Notes: generated by a model not told the origin, from the letters alone. Positions 33,491 to 45,869 are shown, numbered from the stretch's first letter. The stretch is 64,000 nucleotides of DNA from Panopea generosa (GCA_029582155.1 CM055906.1:17072937-17136936), one strand, 5' to 3'. A program made the numbers and translations.

Positions 33491-33840
33491 TTTTTATTGG
33501 TTTTTCTTTTAAAAAGATATTTTATGTTATTGATTTCTATTTTTCAGCGTAACTGTAAACTCATGTGCACCGTAAGACATTTTGAATTTTTTCTGTGACA
33601 TAATGATTATTGGGAGTTTTGGAAAATAAACACAAATGAAGAATATTCTAATATTTTTAATTAACTTTTAATAGAAAAAATGCATGTTTGTGCATGTTCC
33701 TTTGACCTTAATGCATTTCTATCCAATTTGTGTTTTTCCTTCTTTATTAAATTTTCAGTACTGAATCACAGGAAGAAAAATGAGATCTAGTGAAATATAA
33801 GTGAAACGTGAAAAATGAATTCATTGTTAACTTGATTGTA

Positions 33841-34230
33841 TAGTCAAACCTGTGTTTAGTGGTCACCTCTGTCAAACAACCACTGTTCCTAAATTTTTAT
33901 AATTTTGGTTTTAACCCTTTACTTCATAGATACACATTTTCCCGCACCAATCACAGAAGGCCTTAGAAAACAGTGCAGGAAGAGTTCAGATTGCTCGTAA
34001 TGAGCAATCTGAACACTTCCTGCACTGTTTTCCACTCTATCAGTTAATATAAACATAATTCAACCAATAATTCAAAAGCATTCTATATTAGGTGTCAAAA
34101 GGCTTCTATATTAGAGGTGTCCAAAGGCGTCTATATGGAGTGAAGGGTTTATCAACTTGTATTAACTAGGCACCTGCCTTTATGGATTATTTATACTGTT
34201 TCCCTTGAGAAGTTAAGACAGGTTTGACTG
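33841..34230. mobile_element. pogo-like MITE, split by a nested piggyBac-like MITE
   Basis: The inverted ends tagtcaaacctgtgtttagt and taagacaggtttgactg, next to TA, resemble pogo/Tigger-type ends that begin CAGT. The inner 33914-34151 is a separate element. Without it the host MITE is about 150 bp. Confidence 0.65.
33914..34151. mobile_element. piggyBac-like MITE, second copy
   Basis: It starts ttaaccctttacttcatag, carries the central palindrome around agattgctcgtaatgagcaa, and ends ggagtgaagggttta. It is in reverse orientation relative to 6102. The left flank keeps TTAA; the right flank is mutated to TTTA. Confidence 0.7.
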
Positions 34231-34500
34231 TATTTGGTTATTTCTGACCTGGTGATGTTACAGAAATGACTAGTACCATGTGGTATAACTCCTTACTTGT
34301 GATGTACATGTACAACTGTTTGTTATATTCTTATGTGTAACTTACCTTGTAAGATGCTGTTTCAGGACAATCGACACAGAAAGCAGGTACATGTATAGAC
34401 CTTCTTACAAACACAAGCACTGCTGGCATAGCTACTGCAATATAGGGTGAAGGATTTGTTTTTAACTCTTAGCTTGCTGTTCATGTCCATAAAACTGCCA

Positions 34501-34735
34501 GTGTCTGGTTATATCAGTCGGTAACTGCATCTGACTGAAATCCATGGGTCTGAGTTTAAATCAGCGCCTGACAACCGTGGTGTTTGATGTACTGGCATTG
34601 TGTCTCGTTGTCAGTCGTCTCTCACCAGTGATTGAAGTAGTTAAAGCTGTCAGTTACTTACAGAGAACAGGTGTGCTCAAGTAGTCTGGCTAACCTTCAA
34701 GGATGCCAGGAAATAGTGGTTAGGTTAACTGATAT
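34501..34735 (+). mobile_element. SINE family 1, diverged
   Basis: A decayed head (gttatatcagtcggtaactg, gagtttaaatcagcgcc) precedes the body words gtcagttacttacagagaac and gccaggaaatagtggttagg. The 56-bp minisatellite begins immediately after it. Confidence 0.65.
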
Positions 34736-34764
34736 AACTACTCAAACATATAACTATACAACTA

Positions 34765-36050
34765 TATAAAGACACATCAACCCTTAAATTACTTGTGGTC
34801 TGTTCATGTCCATAAAACTATATAGAGGCACATCAACCCTTAAGTGACTTGTGGTCTGTTCATGTCCATAAAATTATATAGGGGCACATCAACCCTTAAT
34901 TGACTTGTGGTCTGCTCATGTCCATACAACTATATAGAGGCACACCAACCCTTAAGTGACTTGTGGTCTGTTCATGTCCATTACACTTTATAGAGGCACA
35001 CCAACCCTTAAGTGACTTGTGGTCTGTTCATGTCCATAAAACTATATAGAGGCACACCAACCCTTAAGTGACTTGTGGTCTGTTCATGTCCATAAAACTA
35101 TATAGAGGCACATCAACCCTTAAGTGACTTGTGGTCTGTTCTTTTCCATAAAACTATAAAGGGGCACATCAACCCTTAAGTGACTTGTGATCTGTTCATG
35201 TCCATAAAACTATATAGGGGCACATCAACCCTTCAGTGACTTGTGGTCTGTTCATGTCCATAAAACTATATAGGGGCACATCAACCCTTAAGTGACTTGT
35301 GGTCTGTTCATGTCCATAAAACTATATAGAGGCACATCAACCCTTAAGTGACTTGTGGTCTGTTCGTGTCCATAAAACTATATAGAGGCACATCAACCCT
35401 TAATTGACTTGTGGTCTGCTCATGTCCATAAAACTATATAGAGGCACATCAACCCTTAAGTGACTTGTGGTCTGTTCGTGTCCATAAAACTATATAGAGG
35501 CACATCAACCCTTAAGTGACTTGTGGTCTGTTCGTGTCCATAAAACTATATAGAGGCACATCAACCCTTAAGTGACTTGTGGTCTGCTCGTGTCCATAAA
35601 ACTATATAGAGGCACATCAACCCTTAAGTGACTTGTGGTCTGTTCGTGTCCATAAAACTATATAGAGGCACATCAACCCTTAATTGACTTGTGGTCTGCT
35701 CCTGTCCATAAAACTATATAGAGGCACATCAACCCTTAATTGACTTGTGGTCTGTTCGTGTCCATAAAACTATATAGAGGCACATCAACCCTTAAGTGAC
35801 TTGTGGTCTGTTCGTGTCCATAAAACTATATAGGGGCACATCAACCCTTAAGTAACTTGTGGTCTGCTCATGTCCATAAAACTATATAGAGGCACATCAA
35901 CCCTTAATTGACTTGTGGTCTGCTCATGTCCATAAAACTATATAGAGGCACATCAACCCTTAATTGACTTGTGGTCTGTTCATGTCCATAAAACTATATA
36001 GAGGCACATCAACCCTTAAGTGACTTGTGGTCTATTCATGTCCATAAAAC
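34765..36050. repeat. 56-bp minisatellite, about 23 copies
   Basis: Units contain aaaactatatagaggcacat and gacttgtggtctgttcatgt with a strict 56-bp period. Variants ttaagtgac/ttaattgac and ttcatg/ttcgtg/ctcatg are interspersed, with few indels. Confidence 0.97.
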
Positions 36051-36857
36051 TCAAAAAGAAACTTACATAGACACGGATCCTCTGAGTGTGCTTAGGGCCT
36101 ACATCATTTGCCTCTCTGTCAGTAGTCTTATTAACACCTCTTCTAAATGATAATGGAATGATCCAAATAAGATGGAAGAATCTATTATGGACATTCAGCA
36201 AGCCAGGGGTTGAAAACTGAAATGTTAGTTTAGAATTTGCTGGTAGACCAAAAATAACAGCTATCTAACATTGTATTTCTAAATTTTGTATTTATTCATA
36301 TCATTTTGTTCTTTATTTGATTATGGTAAAAGTAGTAAGTTGACACCAAATCATGATCCAATGGAGGCTTGTCAGAGTCATGAAAATGAAGTGTTGTATG
36401 TATGGTTGTGTTTGAAATTCAAGAAACTGCACACATTGGATTCAGTGTTTTGATCAGATACAATTAGGCATTGATTCCTTGGGTTGAAATACATTTTTTC
36501 ATATGCACATCTAAAACTCAATACCATATTGTGCACATTACTTACAGGTAGTATAAACTATTGATGTCATTAATGTTTAGATTTGAGCACCTTTATATGT
36601 ATGGTATAGGGATGCACATGATTGGTTGAATTATATTTACATATTACCTATAATAGTATGTTGTTCATCTGTCTGTTTGTCTGCAGTTTCTTTTGATTTT
36701 AGGTACTCTGAACATATTTCATGGAATAAAGTTTATATTTTATTTGATACTTAAGTCTTATATAGTTTTGGATATTTCTCAGAATACGGTTAATGAAGAA
36801 GTTCAGTTCATTTATCCTGTATATTAATGGTATTTAGTAGAACCCATATTCATTCAT

Positions 36858-36950
36858 TCGTTCATTCATTTGTACATTCATCTATTTGTTCATTCAGTCA
36901 TTCATTCTTTCATTCATTAATTCATTCATTGACTAACTTATTAATTAATT
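36858..36950. repeat. Imperfect (ATTC)n microsatellite
   Basis: Runs of cattcattcgttcattcatt with interruptions. A shorter related patch (ccatccattcatccattcaa) is at about 37220. Confidence 0.85.
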
Positions 36951-36954
36951 CACC

Positions 36955-37215
36955 CAGTGCCCTCTGTCTGGGAGTGGTCTAAGGTACTGTTGTCAAATGA
37001 CCTGACCCGACTATTATCATGGTCTCAGGGTTCCAGACTAACTTCGTAAAGAAATTTTATGTGAGAAAGGTTTGCCAGTTGCTTACAGAAGGATGGTAAA
37101 CATTCTATGCAGATGTATTCTGTGGTCTTCCTCCTCCAGTAAAACTGAAAATGCCATATATTAGCTTTGTGTGTGTTGAAAATGGCATTATACCCTACTA
37201 AAAAAATAAATCCAT
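36955..37215 (+). mobile_element. SINE-like repeat family 4
   Basis: Contains gagtggtctaaggtactg, tatgtgagaaaggtttgcca, cttcctcctccagtaaaact and gaaaatggcattataccc in family order. Confidence 0.6.
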
Positions 37216-40200
37216 TCATCTATCCATCCATTCATCCATTCAACCATTCATTCATGTTCTATATATAAAAAATTATCCAAGGTTTTATAACCTGCTCCTA
37301 TATAGTTAAAGTGGTTTTATTACAATATTTTTTATACAGTATAACTAAATAAACATGTTATAACCAAGCAACTTTTCGTTTGTTATCAATGTATTACTTG
37401 TACCCTCCTTTCCAATATTATTAAATATCTATTCAACTATGTAAAAACAACCATACTCTGAACACCTTCTCTTTAATGTCCTTCATTCAAAATCAGTATT
37501 AAAGCTAACCCTATTCAGATTTCTGTTTGCCTTATCAGTTATTAAAATTGTCCAGTTTTATTCTGAATTCAAACCAAATATTGATTGCACCCCTTAATGT
37601 CCTCACGACAGGCAAGTATTAACAATTTCAAATTTTTGATACCATATAAATCTCATTTGCATGATTAAAAGTAACAAAATATGCCATCTCAATAGCAAAG
37701 TAAACAATCATATAGGATCACAAACGGCCTTGCTGTGAAGGTCAATCCTGATCAAGTTGATACAATCAATCGAAAATTGATAGGAAGATTTAATGTCACT
37801 CAATATTAATTGTCACATTGGTGCAATAACCAGTTAAACCCCATTAAAATAAAGAAGTATTATAATCATATATTGCACTAAGAAATGTTCAGTATGTTGA
37901 AATGTCATTATGGCTAAATAATTTATACATTATAAATTCTAGTATCATAATACTAGTAATAAGGTTTTTTTAGTTTTTTGGTTTTTTTAATTTTGATAAT
38001 TATGATCAGATCTACATAATGTTGGGTGTCAGTTAATAAATTGAATATCCCTTCTTGAAATATTACAAAAAATAAGATTGAAAAAGTTTACAGAGTCAGC
38101 AAGACAAACAATAAATTTGTAATAATTAAAAAGTGAAGATCATTTGATATTAATTAAGAAATTAACTCATTATGTGCAGCTGGCACGTTTACTGTTCATG
38201 TTTACTTGTCATATCTGGAGCTATCCCTGCTTGTTCCTGATGAAGGACACCATTTTTTTATATTTTTAATTTATTTCAGTTACTTACTGTTCATTTTGTT
38301 AATTAACATTAAAAAACTCTGAAAAATAAACATCATTCTACCATACCTACATTTTTATCATTTATCTTGAACTTGGATAAAAAAATTAACAAAAGGAACT
38401 TGAATTGAATGTCTTGAAAAATTTCAGACATTTAATGACATAAAAAACATTTTGTAGCTGTTTAAACCCTTAGTTGGTCAAATCAATGAAAATTACATAT
38501 CATTTCAGGAGACTTAATGTTCAAGCAACTTGATTTTAGCTTATAATGGGATTTTTAACAAAGTAAAAGAAAAATAAAGTTTTTAAAAAACTCTTTTTAA
38601 GAGAGAACACATTTTCTGAACCTAACAGTAATTATCTTGACATTGGAACTGACAGGCTCTGATACTATGGCAGATAAAATAGACCAGGCAATATTGGTAT
38701 TATGTGTCATTAAATATTAAAATTTGAGTAAAGTTAATCGAGGCCCTGATCATACTGTATACTGGTGATAGGATTTTAAAAATAACACGTTAATAATTGT
38801 TTCAAGGTCTTGCCATTTTAATATTATGACAGTACTCTTATCAATACTAAACATGCAAATAAAAATATGGTGAAATAGTACCCCATACATATGACCCTAA
38901 TAATTGATTTGCAATAATTATGCATAAGATTATAACATTAAATGTAATTAACAAAAATGGTATGTTCCCTTTCTTTACTCTAACACGACTCGCTACAAAG
39001 CAATTCAAGACTATACAGGCCAGTGAAAGTAAGCTACTCAATGTTTATCATTTATGAATTGAAGTTTATAAATAGATATGTTTAAATATATATCTATATA
39101 TGATAATATAAAAAAGAAATGCAAAACTGGCATTAACATAGTGTATTTAATTTATTTCATGTTGAATCAAGGAACCCTTCCAGGGCCTCATTTTATTTAT
39201 TTCTCTTATTGACCACTTCCAGAGCCTCGGCAAACCCCTTCCATAACCTAAAATCATCCTTCCAGGGAATTACAGTAAAGTTCATTAGTCATATTCCAGT
39301 GATGCTTCAATTTTTCTCTTTTAAGTTCTAGATGAGCTTCTTTCAAGAAAATAAGTTTATAAAATTCAAAGCAAACATTCTTGCATAGTCATTCTGATCT
39401 GTTGTATTGTTTTCATGTGTCTGGTTTATCATTTGGGTTTGGTTTTGTTTTTGTTACTCTTCTAATTTTCCATGAATATTAAAGCTGACACTGGACTGGT
39501 TGTAGATTTAAAATATTTGGCATCATCTTCAAGATAATGAATGATGACACTTGAGTTTGGTAGATTGGTTCCTAAGTTTATATACTCTGATGGTCATTAT
39601 GTGGTGATAGATGAATATTTTTATCTTTTAGATTGTGTTTAAAAGTACTTATATCATGCCCATGTTTATATATTCATAAACAAGATAATCATGATGTATT
39701 TACATGTAAATTGCTGTTTGCATTATTTCATTGTTTTGCAGATTTATGTTTAGAAATATTGATCCATTGTCTCAATCCATACGATTATTTAGTGTAAAAC
39801 TGAAACCTAGAGTTTTTATAAAACAAAATTATATGTTGTACCGCCATTTTTATTGTAAATGTTTGTGTAAAGTTAAAAAAATTGTGTTCTACTGCTTATC
39901 AGTTGTCACAAATTTATTCACAAATTTCAGACAATTTTAATTGTGATTTCTTTGACCCAAATATGAAATGGCCTTTTTTTCCAAAATGCATCGCACCCAA
40001 GTGGGAGTTTATTCAGGGGTTAATTAACGGTATTTTGATATTATTTTCAAAGTGTCAGATTGCATACAGTTTACAATGATTAGAACATGAATGTATTAGA
40101 AATTCACTTGCCATTTTATTATCATTTTATTCACATATTTTGTTGTGAAATTCAATAATCAATACTTCTTTGATCAGATAGATAAAACTTTTTTGAGAGG

Positions 40201-40421
40201 ATTTGCATGTAATCAGATTTATGTCATTATAATATCATTGATCTTTTGCAATGGTGTTACAGAGATGAGATTGACAGTCAGTCTAGAGTCAGCTTTTATT
40301 TGTATGAGTATTCAGGTTGATAACATGTAGACTTCATAAAGATGACATGTAAATAATCTGTTTAAGTAAAGACTTACTGATTTTTACATTTATTGTCAAA
40401 CAAGTTCTTGTAACTTACATA

Positions 40422-40625
40422 CAGTAGAACTTCGATGGCTCGAACTTGACGGGACTGGACAAAATAGTTAGAGTTAAGGGTTGTTCAAGTCACGTATTGT
40501 TCAACATCATACCATACATGTACATGCATATTCATTGTAATAGGAATTCGTTCGGGACCAGAAAAGTGATTCGAGCTATATATGTAGTTCGAGCCATCTT
40601 TGTTCGAGCCAACAAATTTCTACTG
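40422..40625. mobile_element. pogo/Tigger-like MITE with TA target duplication
   Basis: The left end cagtagaacttcgatggctc and right end gagccaacaaatttctactg are inverted, with TA on both sides. At 204 bp it has no coding capacity. A fragment with a related left end (cagttagattttattgactc) is at about 48016-48075. Confidence 0.72.
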
Positions 40626-40866
40626 TAAATTAATTGTGTACAGTTTTTCTGGGTAGAACCAGTGTTAAAGTGACATGTGACAATGTTGAAATCAATATAC
40701 ATGTATATTTTCCTCATATATCCCAGCACATGTATTATTTGTCAAATGTTATAATGTGAACAATTATTTCTTATTTATCCTAGCAGATGTATTTCTTGTA
40801 ATTATGAGAAAAGTCTTGTCATATAAGAACATTATCATTATAATCATTGTAAATACTCTTTTACAG

Positions 40867-40952
40867 GCTGAGACCAGTATTGATAAACTCAAGGACATAG
40901 ACAAACTCTCCGATAAGATTGGCCAGTACAGAAGTGAAAATGAACACCTCAG
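40867..40952 (+). CDS. Exon 12, coiled-coil segment of 28 residues plus split Arg codon
   Basis: Acceptor aaatactcttttacag and donor CAG|GTATGG bound 86 nt. It starts in phase 0 with AETSIDKLKDIDKLSDKIG and ends after AG of an Arg codon. Core residues I5, L8, then I11, L14, I18, Y21 and L28; the three-residue step between L8 and I11 is a stammer-like slip. Reading through the donor adds only a few residues before a stop. Confidence 0.85.
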
Positions 40953-41122
40953 GTATGGCAACACACATGTCTGTGTTTTATAGATTGTTATTCTAGTGCA
41001 TGTTACTTCTCAGTTTGTCCGTGAAATACATTATATATCCATATATTTACAATGTTACTGCAATCAGTCTAAACTGTTCATATATTTACAATGTTACTGC
41101 AATCAGTCTAAATAATATACAT

Positions 41123-41370
41123 CTGGACCCAGTTGGTCAAAGCTCTGTTAGCTTATTAACCAATTGTTTAGTGAAGTTTTCTTATTTCAATATTTTCAAT
41201 TTTTAATGATTTAATGGCAATTTAAATGCCTTTACAGAAACAAAATGGCATATTTTCACAATTTTCAGTAATATAATCACCTAAAATGCTATAAATCTCA
41301 AAATATCGAGACTTGAACATTTCACTTAACCCAGGATTAAGCTAACCAAGCTTTGAACAGCTGGGTCCAG
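41123..41370. mobile_element. MITE with 30-bp inverted ends
   Basis: The left end ctggacccagttggtcaaag and right end ctttgaacagctgggtccag are inverted repeats with a few mismatches, extending inward through gttagctta / taagctaac. It is about 248 bp and AT-rich inside. No second copy was noticed in the window. Confidence 0.68.
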
Positions 41371-41796
41371 CTGTATATCATTTCTCAACTGAAAAACAGT
41401 TGCATTTTGGTCTAGATAAAAGTACCAGTTTGTATATTATTGGCACCATGATAATGTTTTGCATGTGCAATACCACACGGCGTCTTTCACATGATGCTAG
41501 TGCAAGTTTCAATTAAAATGCAATCATTTATTTGACATGTTGGCAATGTCACTGTTCTAACAATGACATTAAATTAAAGATTAGATGTGTATACTGTGAC
41601 TTTAATATTAAAAATGAAAAAGCATTATATTCTATATCATTAAGAAGATATAAATAAATATAAATGATATATGCACAATTTTGAGTTTCATCTGTTGATA
41701 AAAAAAACATAAGTTTAATATTGCCGAGAAGCCTTTTCACTTAACAGATAATAGATAGCCTTATGTTTTTCATCACTTGATTTCAGCTCTTGTCCC

Positions 41797-42029
41797 TTTA
41801 CTTCATATAGATGCCTTTGGACACCTCTGATATAGACACCTTCGGACACCTAATAAAGAAGGGTTTTGAATTATTTGGTGAATTATGTTTATATAAACTG
41901 ACATAGTGGAAAACAGTGCAGGAAGTGTGTTCAGATTGCTCGTTACGAGCAATCTGAACTCTTCCTGCACTGTTTTCAAAGGCCTTCTGTGATTGGTGCA
42001 GTAAAATGCTGTATCTATGGAGTAAAGGT
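41797..42029. mobile_element. piggyBac-like MITE, third copy
   Basis: Same left arm (ccctttacttcatatagatg, cctttggacacctctgatat), central palindrome (gattgctcgttacgagcaat) and right arm (ggccttctgtgattggtgca) as 6102. The flanking TTAA is no longer intact. Confidence 0.68.
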
Positions 42030-42954
42030 TGAATTGTAAAACTTGATGTGTAGAATGAAACAATCAGGTTGCTATGATATAAACTAATATACATTACTTT
42101 TATTCTGCTACCATGGCTACATCTATTATCAAGGAACTGAAAACATTTAATTGTTGTGTTCATATTTGTAAAATATGCACTCGTGGGTCCTGTTATAATG
42201 CAAAACTCGTTATAGCGTGTTTTTTCTTTGGCTCACAAATTTAAAATTGATATTTTCAACCAGATTTAATAAAAACTTGTGGTATAATAGTTGATGAATT
42301 AATTGAAAATCTCAACTTAATCTCTAAGTGTTTGGTAGCTGGTTACATTTTTTCTAAACTGTGACCATGTATTTGTGCATCATTTACACATTCAATTTGA
42401 TAATTCTAGATTGACATGATAACAACTTATAATTGTTTATATACAACATCAGCTTTTAAAGGGGGTTGATGCAGGATAAAACACTATACATGTCTTAAAA
42501 AATAAAATAATTATCAAAATGGGTAAAAAGCATCTCATTATCATTAATAGATATAAATCAAATAGATTAGTATGTCTTATCCACTGTTTAAAGTTTTTAT
42601 AAGTCATTGGAATATAGGAATTACAAGGGAAAATGAAAATTCCAATTTAAAACATTTACATGTACTTTTCATAATATGTAAATAACTTTTTGTCCAGTAA
42701 GAGTGAAAGGTGAAGAAGGTCATAATATAAAATTTCAAAAACTACTACGGCCATTATCAGGCAGTAGAATGACCTCAGGCCCTTTTTGGCCTATGGTGTG
42801 TGTAGTAATAATCTAGTATTTTAAGCATGATCAAGAGGTTTAATGTTTTGATTCAATATTTTACAGCAGTGATACTGTCAAGACTGATAATTTTGTAACA
42901 GGACTAGAAAAGGAGAGTTTTAGATGTGAGATATGCTTATTGTGGCAGCTATGT

Positions 42955-43375
42955 CATCTTTTCCATGGAGCACGTGTTCCAGTGGTAGAGCAATTTGAAC
43001 CCAGGACTGGAGGATATGGATTTGATCCTTTACCATGGTTAGGTGTGATGTCCATGAGCAAGACACCTTTACCATGGCTAGGTGTGATGTCCATGAGCAA
43101 GACACCTTTACCATGGCTAGGTGTGATGTCCATGAGCAAGACACCTTTACCATGGCTAGGTGTGATGTCCATGAGCAAGACACCTTTACCATGGCTAGGT
43201 GTGATGTCCATGAGCAAGACACCTTTACCATGGCTAGGTGTGATGTCCATGAGCAAGACACCTTTACCATGGCTAGGTGTGATGTCCATGAGCAAGACAC
43301 CTTTTCCTCGTTATGCTGAGTACCCATTCTACCGAGGGAGACTTTAAGCATGATTTGTTTAAGTTGTAATAACTT
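42955..43375 (+). mobile_element. SINE family 3 with an internal 39-bp tandem expansion
   Basis: The outer parts match the copy at 59470: a head with ccagtggtagagca, gatcctttaccatggttagg, and the 3' part ttaagcatgatttgtttaag then acttgttttacaatc. Between them about seven units of 39 bp (taggtgtgatgtccatgagc plus aagacacctttaccatggc) are repeated. The other copies have one unit. Confidence 0.8.
43038..43310. repeat. 39-bp tandem repeat, about 7 copies
   Basis: Nearly perfect units. The period is divisible by three, so four of the six frames remain open and give misleading 13-residue repeat peptides of up to 143 residues. Confidence 0.97.
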
Positions 43376-43435
43376 GTTTTACAATCGAAGTAATGTGAAT
43401 AAATCTAAACTAATTTTTCCCTACTTATATTTCAG

Positions 43436-43499
43436 GAGCCGAATTGGAGAGCTTGAGAAGGTGAGAGACAATCTGATAGAACAGAAGGAGGAACTGCTG
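43436..43499 (+). CDS. Exon 13, coiled-coil segment of 21 residues
   Basis: Acceptor ccctacttatatttcag and donor CTG|GTATGA bound 64 nt. The first G completes Arg from exon 12, followed by SRIGELEKVRDNLIEQKEEL and a final L. Core residues I3, L6, L13 and L20. It lies about 60 bases after a SINE whose interior is expanded into a 39-bp tandem repeat. The joined exons 12+13 give 50 residues in phase 0. Confidence 0.85.
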
Positions 43500-43949
43500 G
43501 TATGACTGCTGATGTTGTTGTTGTTATTAATCAGTATAATGTTATAAATAGATAAAAATACAAAAGTAATCTGTAAAAAAAAAGTTAAAAATTACAAACT
43601 TAGACAAATCTGCCAGGGAATTAAGTAAACCCTTCCAATACCCTCCCCATCAAACTATTTATCTATGTAATAATACAAGATCTTGTATCATTGAGCAATT
43701 TTGTTTTATTGAATGTTGCTTTTGGTTGGCAAAAGTTTTGCCACACCAGACCATTTATTCGACAGGAATAAAATGAAATGAAAAATGTTGACTTTTTAAT
43801 TATGCAGCAGAAGATTGTGAAAAAATGTAAAAACACAAACCTTGCAAGCTTGTAACAGTCCAAATATTAGTCATAATTTGGAAACTCCATTATGTGTGTA
43901 CATTTATGTAATAGTTATAATAAGGAGGTTTTTGTTGATAATTATACAG

Positions 43950-44084
43950 GCAAACAGTGAGTTGATCTACAAAAAGCCACAGCTAGAAGAGTTAGAAGGA
44001 AAGATAGATGAACTTAGGGAGGCCAACAGACAGCTCAGGGAGATTAATGAACAGGTGAACGAGAAGGCAGAAGTCCTTGGACAG
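43950..44084 (+). CDS. Exon 14, coiled-coil segment of 45 residues
   Basis: Acceptor gataattatacag and donor CAG|GTGAGA bound 135 nt, phase 0-0. The peptide opens ANSELIYKKPQLEELEGKI. After a proline at residue 10 a regular coil runs through L12, L15, I19, L22, N26, L29, N33, V36, A40 and L43. It is the last heptad exon before the disordered linker. The Asn residues at core positions 26 and 33 are typical of parallel dimers. Confidence 0.88.
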
Positions 44085-45305
44085 GTGAGAAAGTGCAGCG
44101 TTGGCTTTATGTGTACATGCAGTATGTTGTTTTTTTCCAGAGATGATTTCCATAATGCAGTAATTTTGATTCATCTTGAAGAGACACATAGCAATGTTGA
44201 AATTGATTTTTTCTGAAGTTCACGCATCCAATCAAACTTGACACATGTGAAGCACCTGACTTTATGAAGATATTGATCTCCAAGTTTTACTCTCTGAAAC
44301 TCAATATTTAAAAAATTAATAATGCTTAATAATAAAACTAGTGGTCAGGCTAGTTTTGAAAATATGAATCAAATTTTTATTCTTTAAAAATTAATATGAA
44401 TTGAAAAACAAAATAAGAATATTTTTTTTATGTATAAAACTGAGAATATGTAAAAAATTTGATGCTTTAAATTCATTTACACGAGTAATGCCACTTTTCT
44501 AAAATAGAAACAGTATAAACTAATTTTCAGAAAAATGATAAAATATATTAATATTGCTGTGTGTCCCTGTAAAATAAAGGTCTCACTATCCTAAAATCAA
44601 AAGTGACCCATTTACCTGTTGATTCAATGTTTCATGAATTAAGTAACTAGGATTTGGAGAAAAGCAAATATTTCATTTTGTGATATTTTGTAAATGTTTG
44701 TTATCTTTATTCATATATGTGATATTTTCATGACCTCAACCTGTGAATTTAGTTGTCTTCCTAACGGAGATTCATGCCAAAATAAAAGAGTTTATTTTTA
44801 CAAATATTTTACATATATGTTGCATATATTTTAATGTATTTTACTTTGTAAATGAACTTAACTATGAGCATGTGTGCATTTAAGCAATTAACTTGACACA
44901 AGAGCGGCTATCACTCCGTCCACTGGCCACGTGGTGATGTTTGTCCAAGTAAATACAACGTAATACAATGTAGTGTATACTTAAGAGACCATTAGTTTGT
45001 CTCAGGAAAATAGTGACATAGCAACCAATATCAATCGGTGATTGGATTATATACTTGTTTGATTGACAGCTCACATCATGTCAATTATATTTGTTCATAA
45101 ATTAAATATCACTTGTATGATTTGTCGCATTGTGACTATGTGTATATTTGAGCAGTTTATTTAGGGTTTGAATTAAAGTAAAGTTGCCTTAAAATGTTTA
45201 AAATCATATTTTGAAATAGCTGCCAGAAATCATCCAACATCTTTAACAGTATGTCACATGACCCGCATAAATCATGCTATTGACCAATCAAATTGATTGT
45301 TTCAG
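44085..45305 (+). other. Intron 14
   Basis: AT-rich, 1.2 kb. No repeat family or exon was recognised. Confidence 0.55.
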
Positions 45306-45509
45306 CCTGATCAGGAGAGTGGAGACGAAGGTTTTGTCACAATAACCGAGTCACTTCCTGTGACTCGTTCTGAATCGCCCACCATGATCTCCCCATTAAA
45401 ACCTGTCAACTCAGACATTAAATCTGCAAACTTAAATCTGCAGTCTGAGAACTCGGAGTCAAATGAAATCTCTTCCATTCCCTCACAAAGGGATACAGCA
45501 GTCACAAAT
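45306..45509 (+). CDS. Exon 15, Ser/Thr/Pro-rich linker with an LIR-like motif
   Basis: Acceptor gattgtttcag opens a phase-0 frame of 68 residues ending at AAT|GTAAAG; if that donor is ignored the frame adds Val-Lys-Leu and stops at 45521. The sequence is not heptad. Residues 1-15 are PDQESGDEGFVTITE, where F10-V-T-I13 after an acidic run matches the [WFY]xx[LIV] LC3-interacting pattern. Residues 20-33 hold two Ser-Pro sites (TRSESPTMISPLKP) and residues 57-60 read SSIP, matching the SxIP form of EB1-binding motifs. These motif matches are inference. The exon probably forms a flexible, phosphorylated hinge between two coils. Confidence 0.82.
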
Positions 45510-45869
45510 GTAAAGTTATAAATATTTCTTGGAACATGCCAGTGAAAGTGTTTTGATCCATATATTGTTAATACGTTATAATGCATTTACTTTTATGCAA
45601 TTGAATACAAATTTGTTATCTTTTTGTATTTCCAAGTAAATAGGAATATACTGGGATCATATTTAACCAACAAAGATATACTTTTTACTGTCAAGCACTT
45701 TTGATTTTAGGACAAACTGATATTTTTAAACTCTCTTTTAAGTGTTGCTTATATTGGACGTGTATGCAGATTTAAAAAAACTATGTGAAATTTCCATAAT
45801 TTGATTTAGTGTTGAGTTCAATGTTATGAAACTTGAAAAAACAGTAACAAATGTTTAGTATTACTTAAT

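Larger units (their letters stand above)
27342..40866 (+). other. Intron 11 (13.5 kb)
   Basis: The largest intron: tandem repeats at 27643, 27740 and 34765, MITEs at 31103 and 33841, a 1.1-kb repeat element at 31459, SINEs at 32765, 33262, 34501 and 36955, and a pogo-like MITE at 40422. Bases 29730-31100 and 37220-40415 are AT-rich, and I could support nothing in them. Confidence 0.65.
40953..43435 (+). other. Intron 12
   Basis: Holds a 39-bp duplicate (41040-41117), two MITEs (41123, 41797) and a SINE with an expanded interior (42955). Bases 42035-42860 are AT-rich with nothing recognised. Confidence 0.6.

Noticed and set aside
33548-33571. 24-nt stretch (RNCKLMCT) between a good acceptor and GTAAGA
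   Set aside because: It is in frame, but it has no hydrophobic residues at the expected core positions and two cysteines, unlike the neighbouring coil; treated as chance.
34366-34386. 21-nt stretch (DNRHRKQ) between tgtttcag and GTACAT
   Set aside because: One heptad long, but the predicted core positions are His and Gln and the donor is weak.
42867-42894. Exon-like piece between attttacag and GTAACA
   Set aside because: 28 nt does not fit the phase between exons 12 and 13, which already join correctly.
42920-43351. Overlapping open frames on both strands of up to 143 codons
   Set aside because: Produced by the 39-bp tandem repeat inside a SINE.
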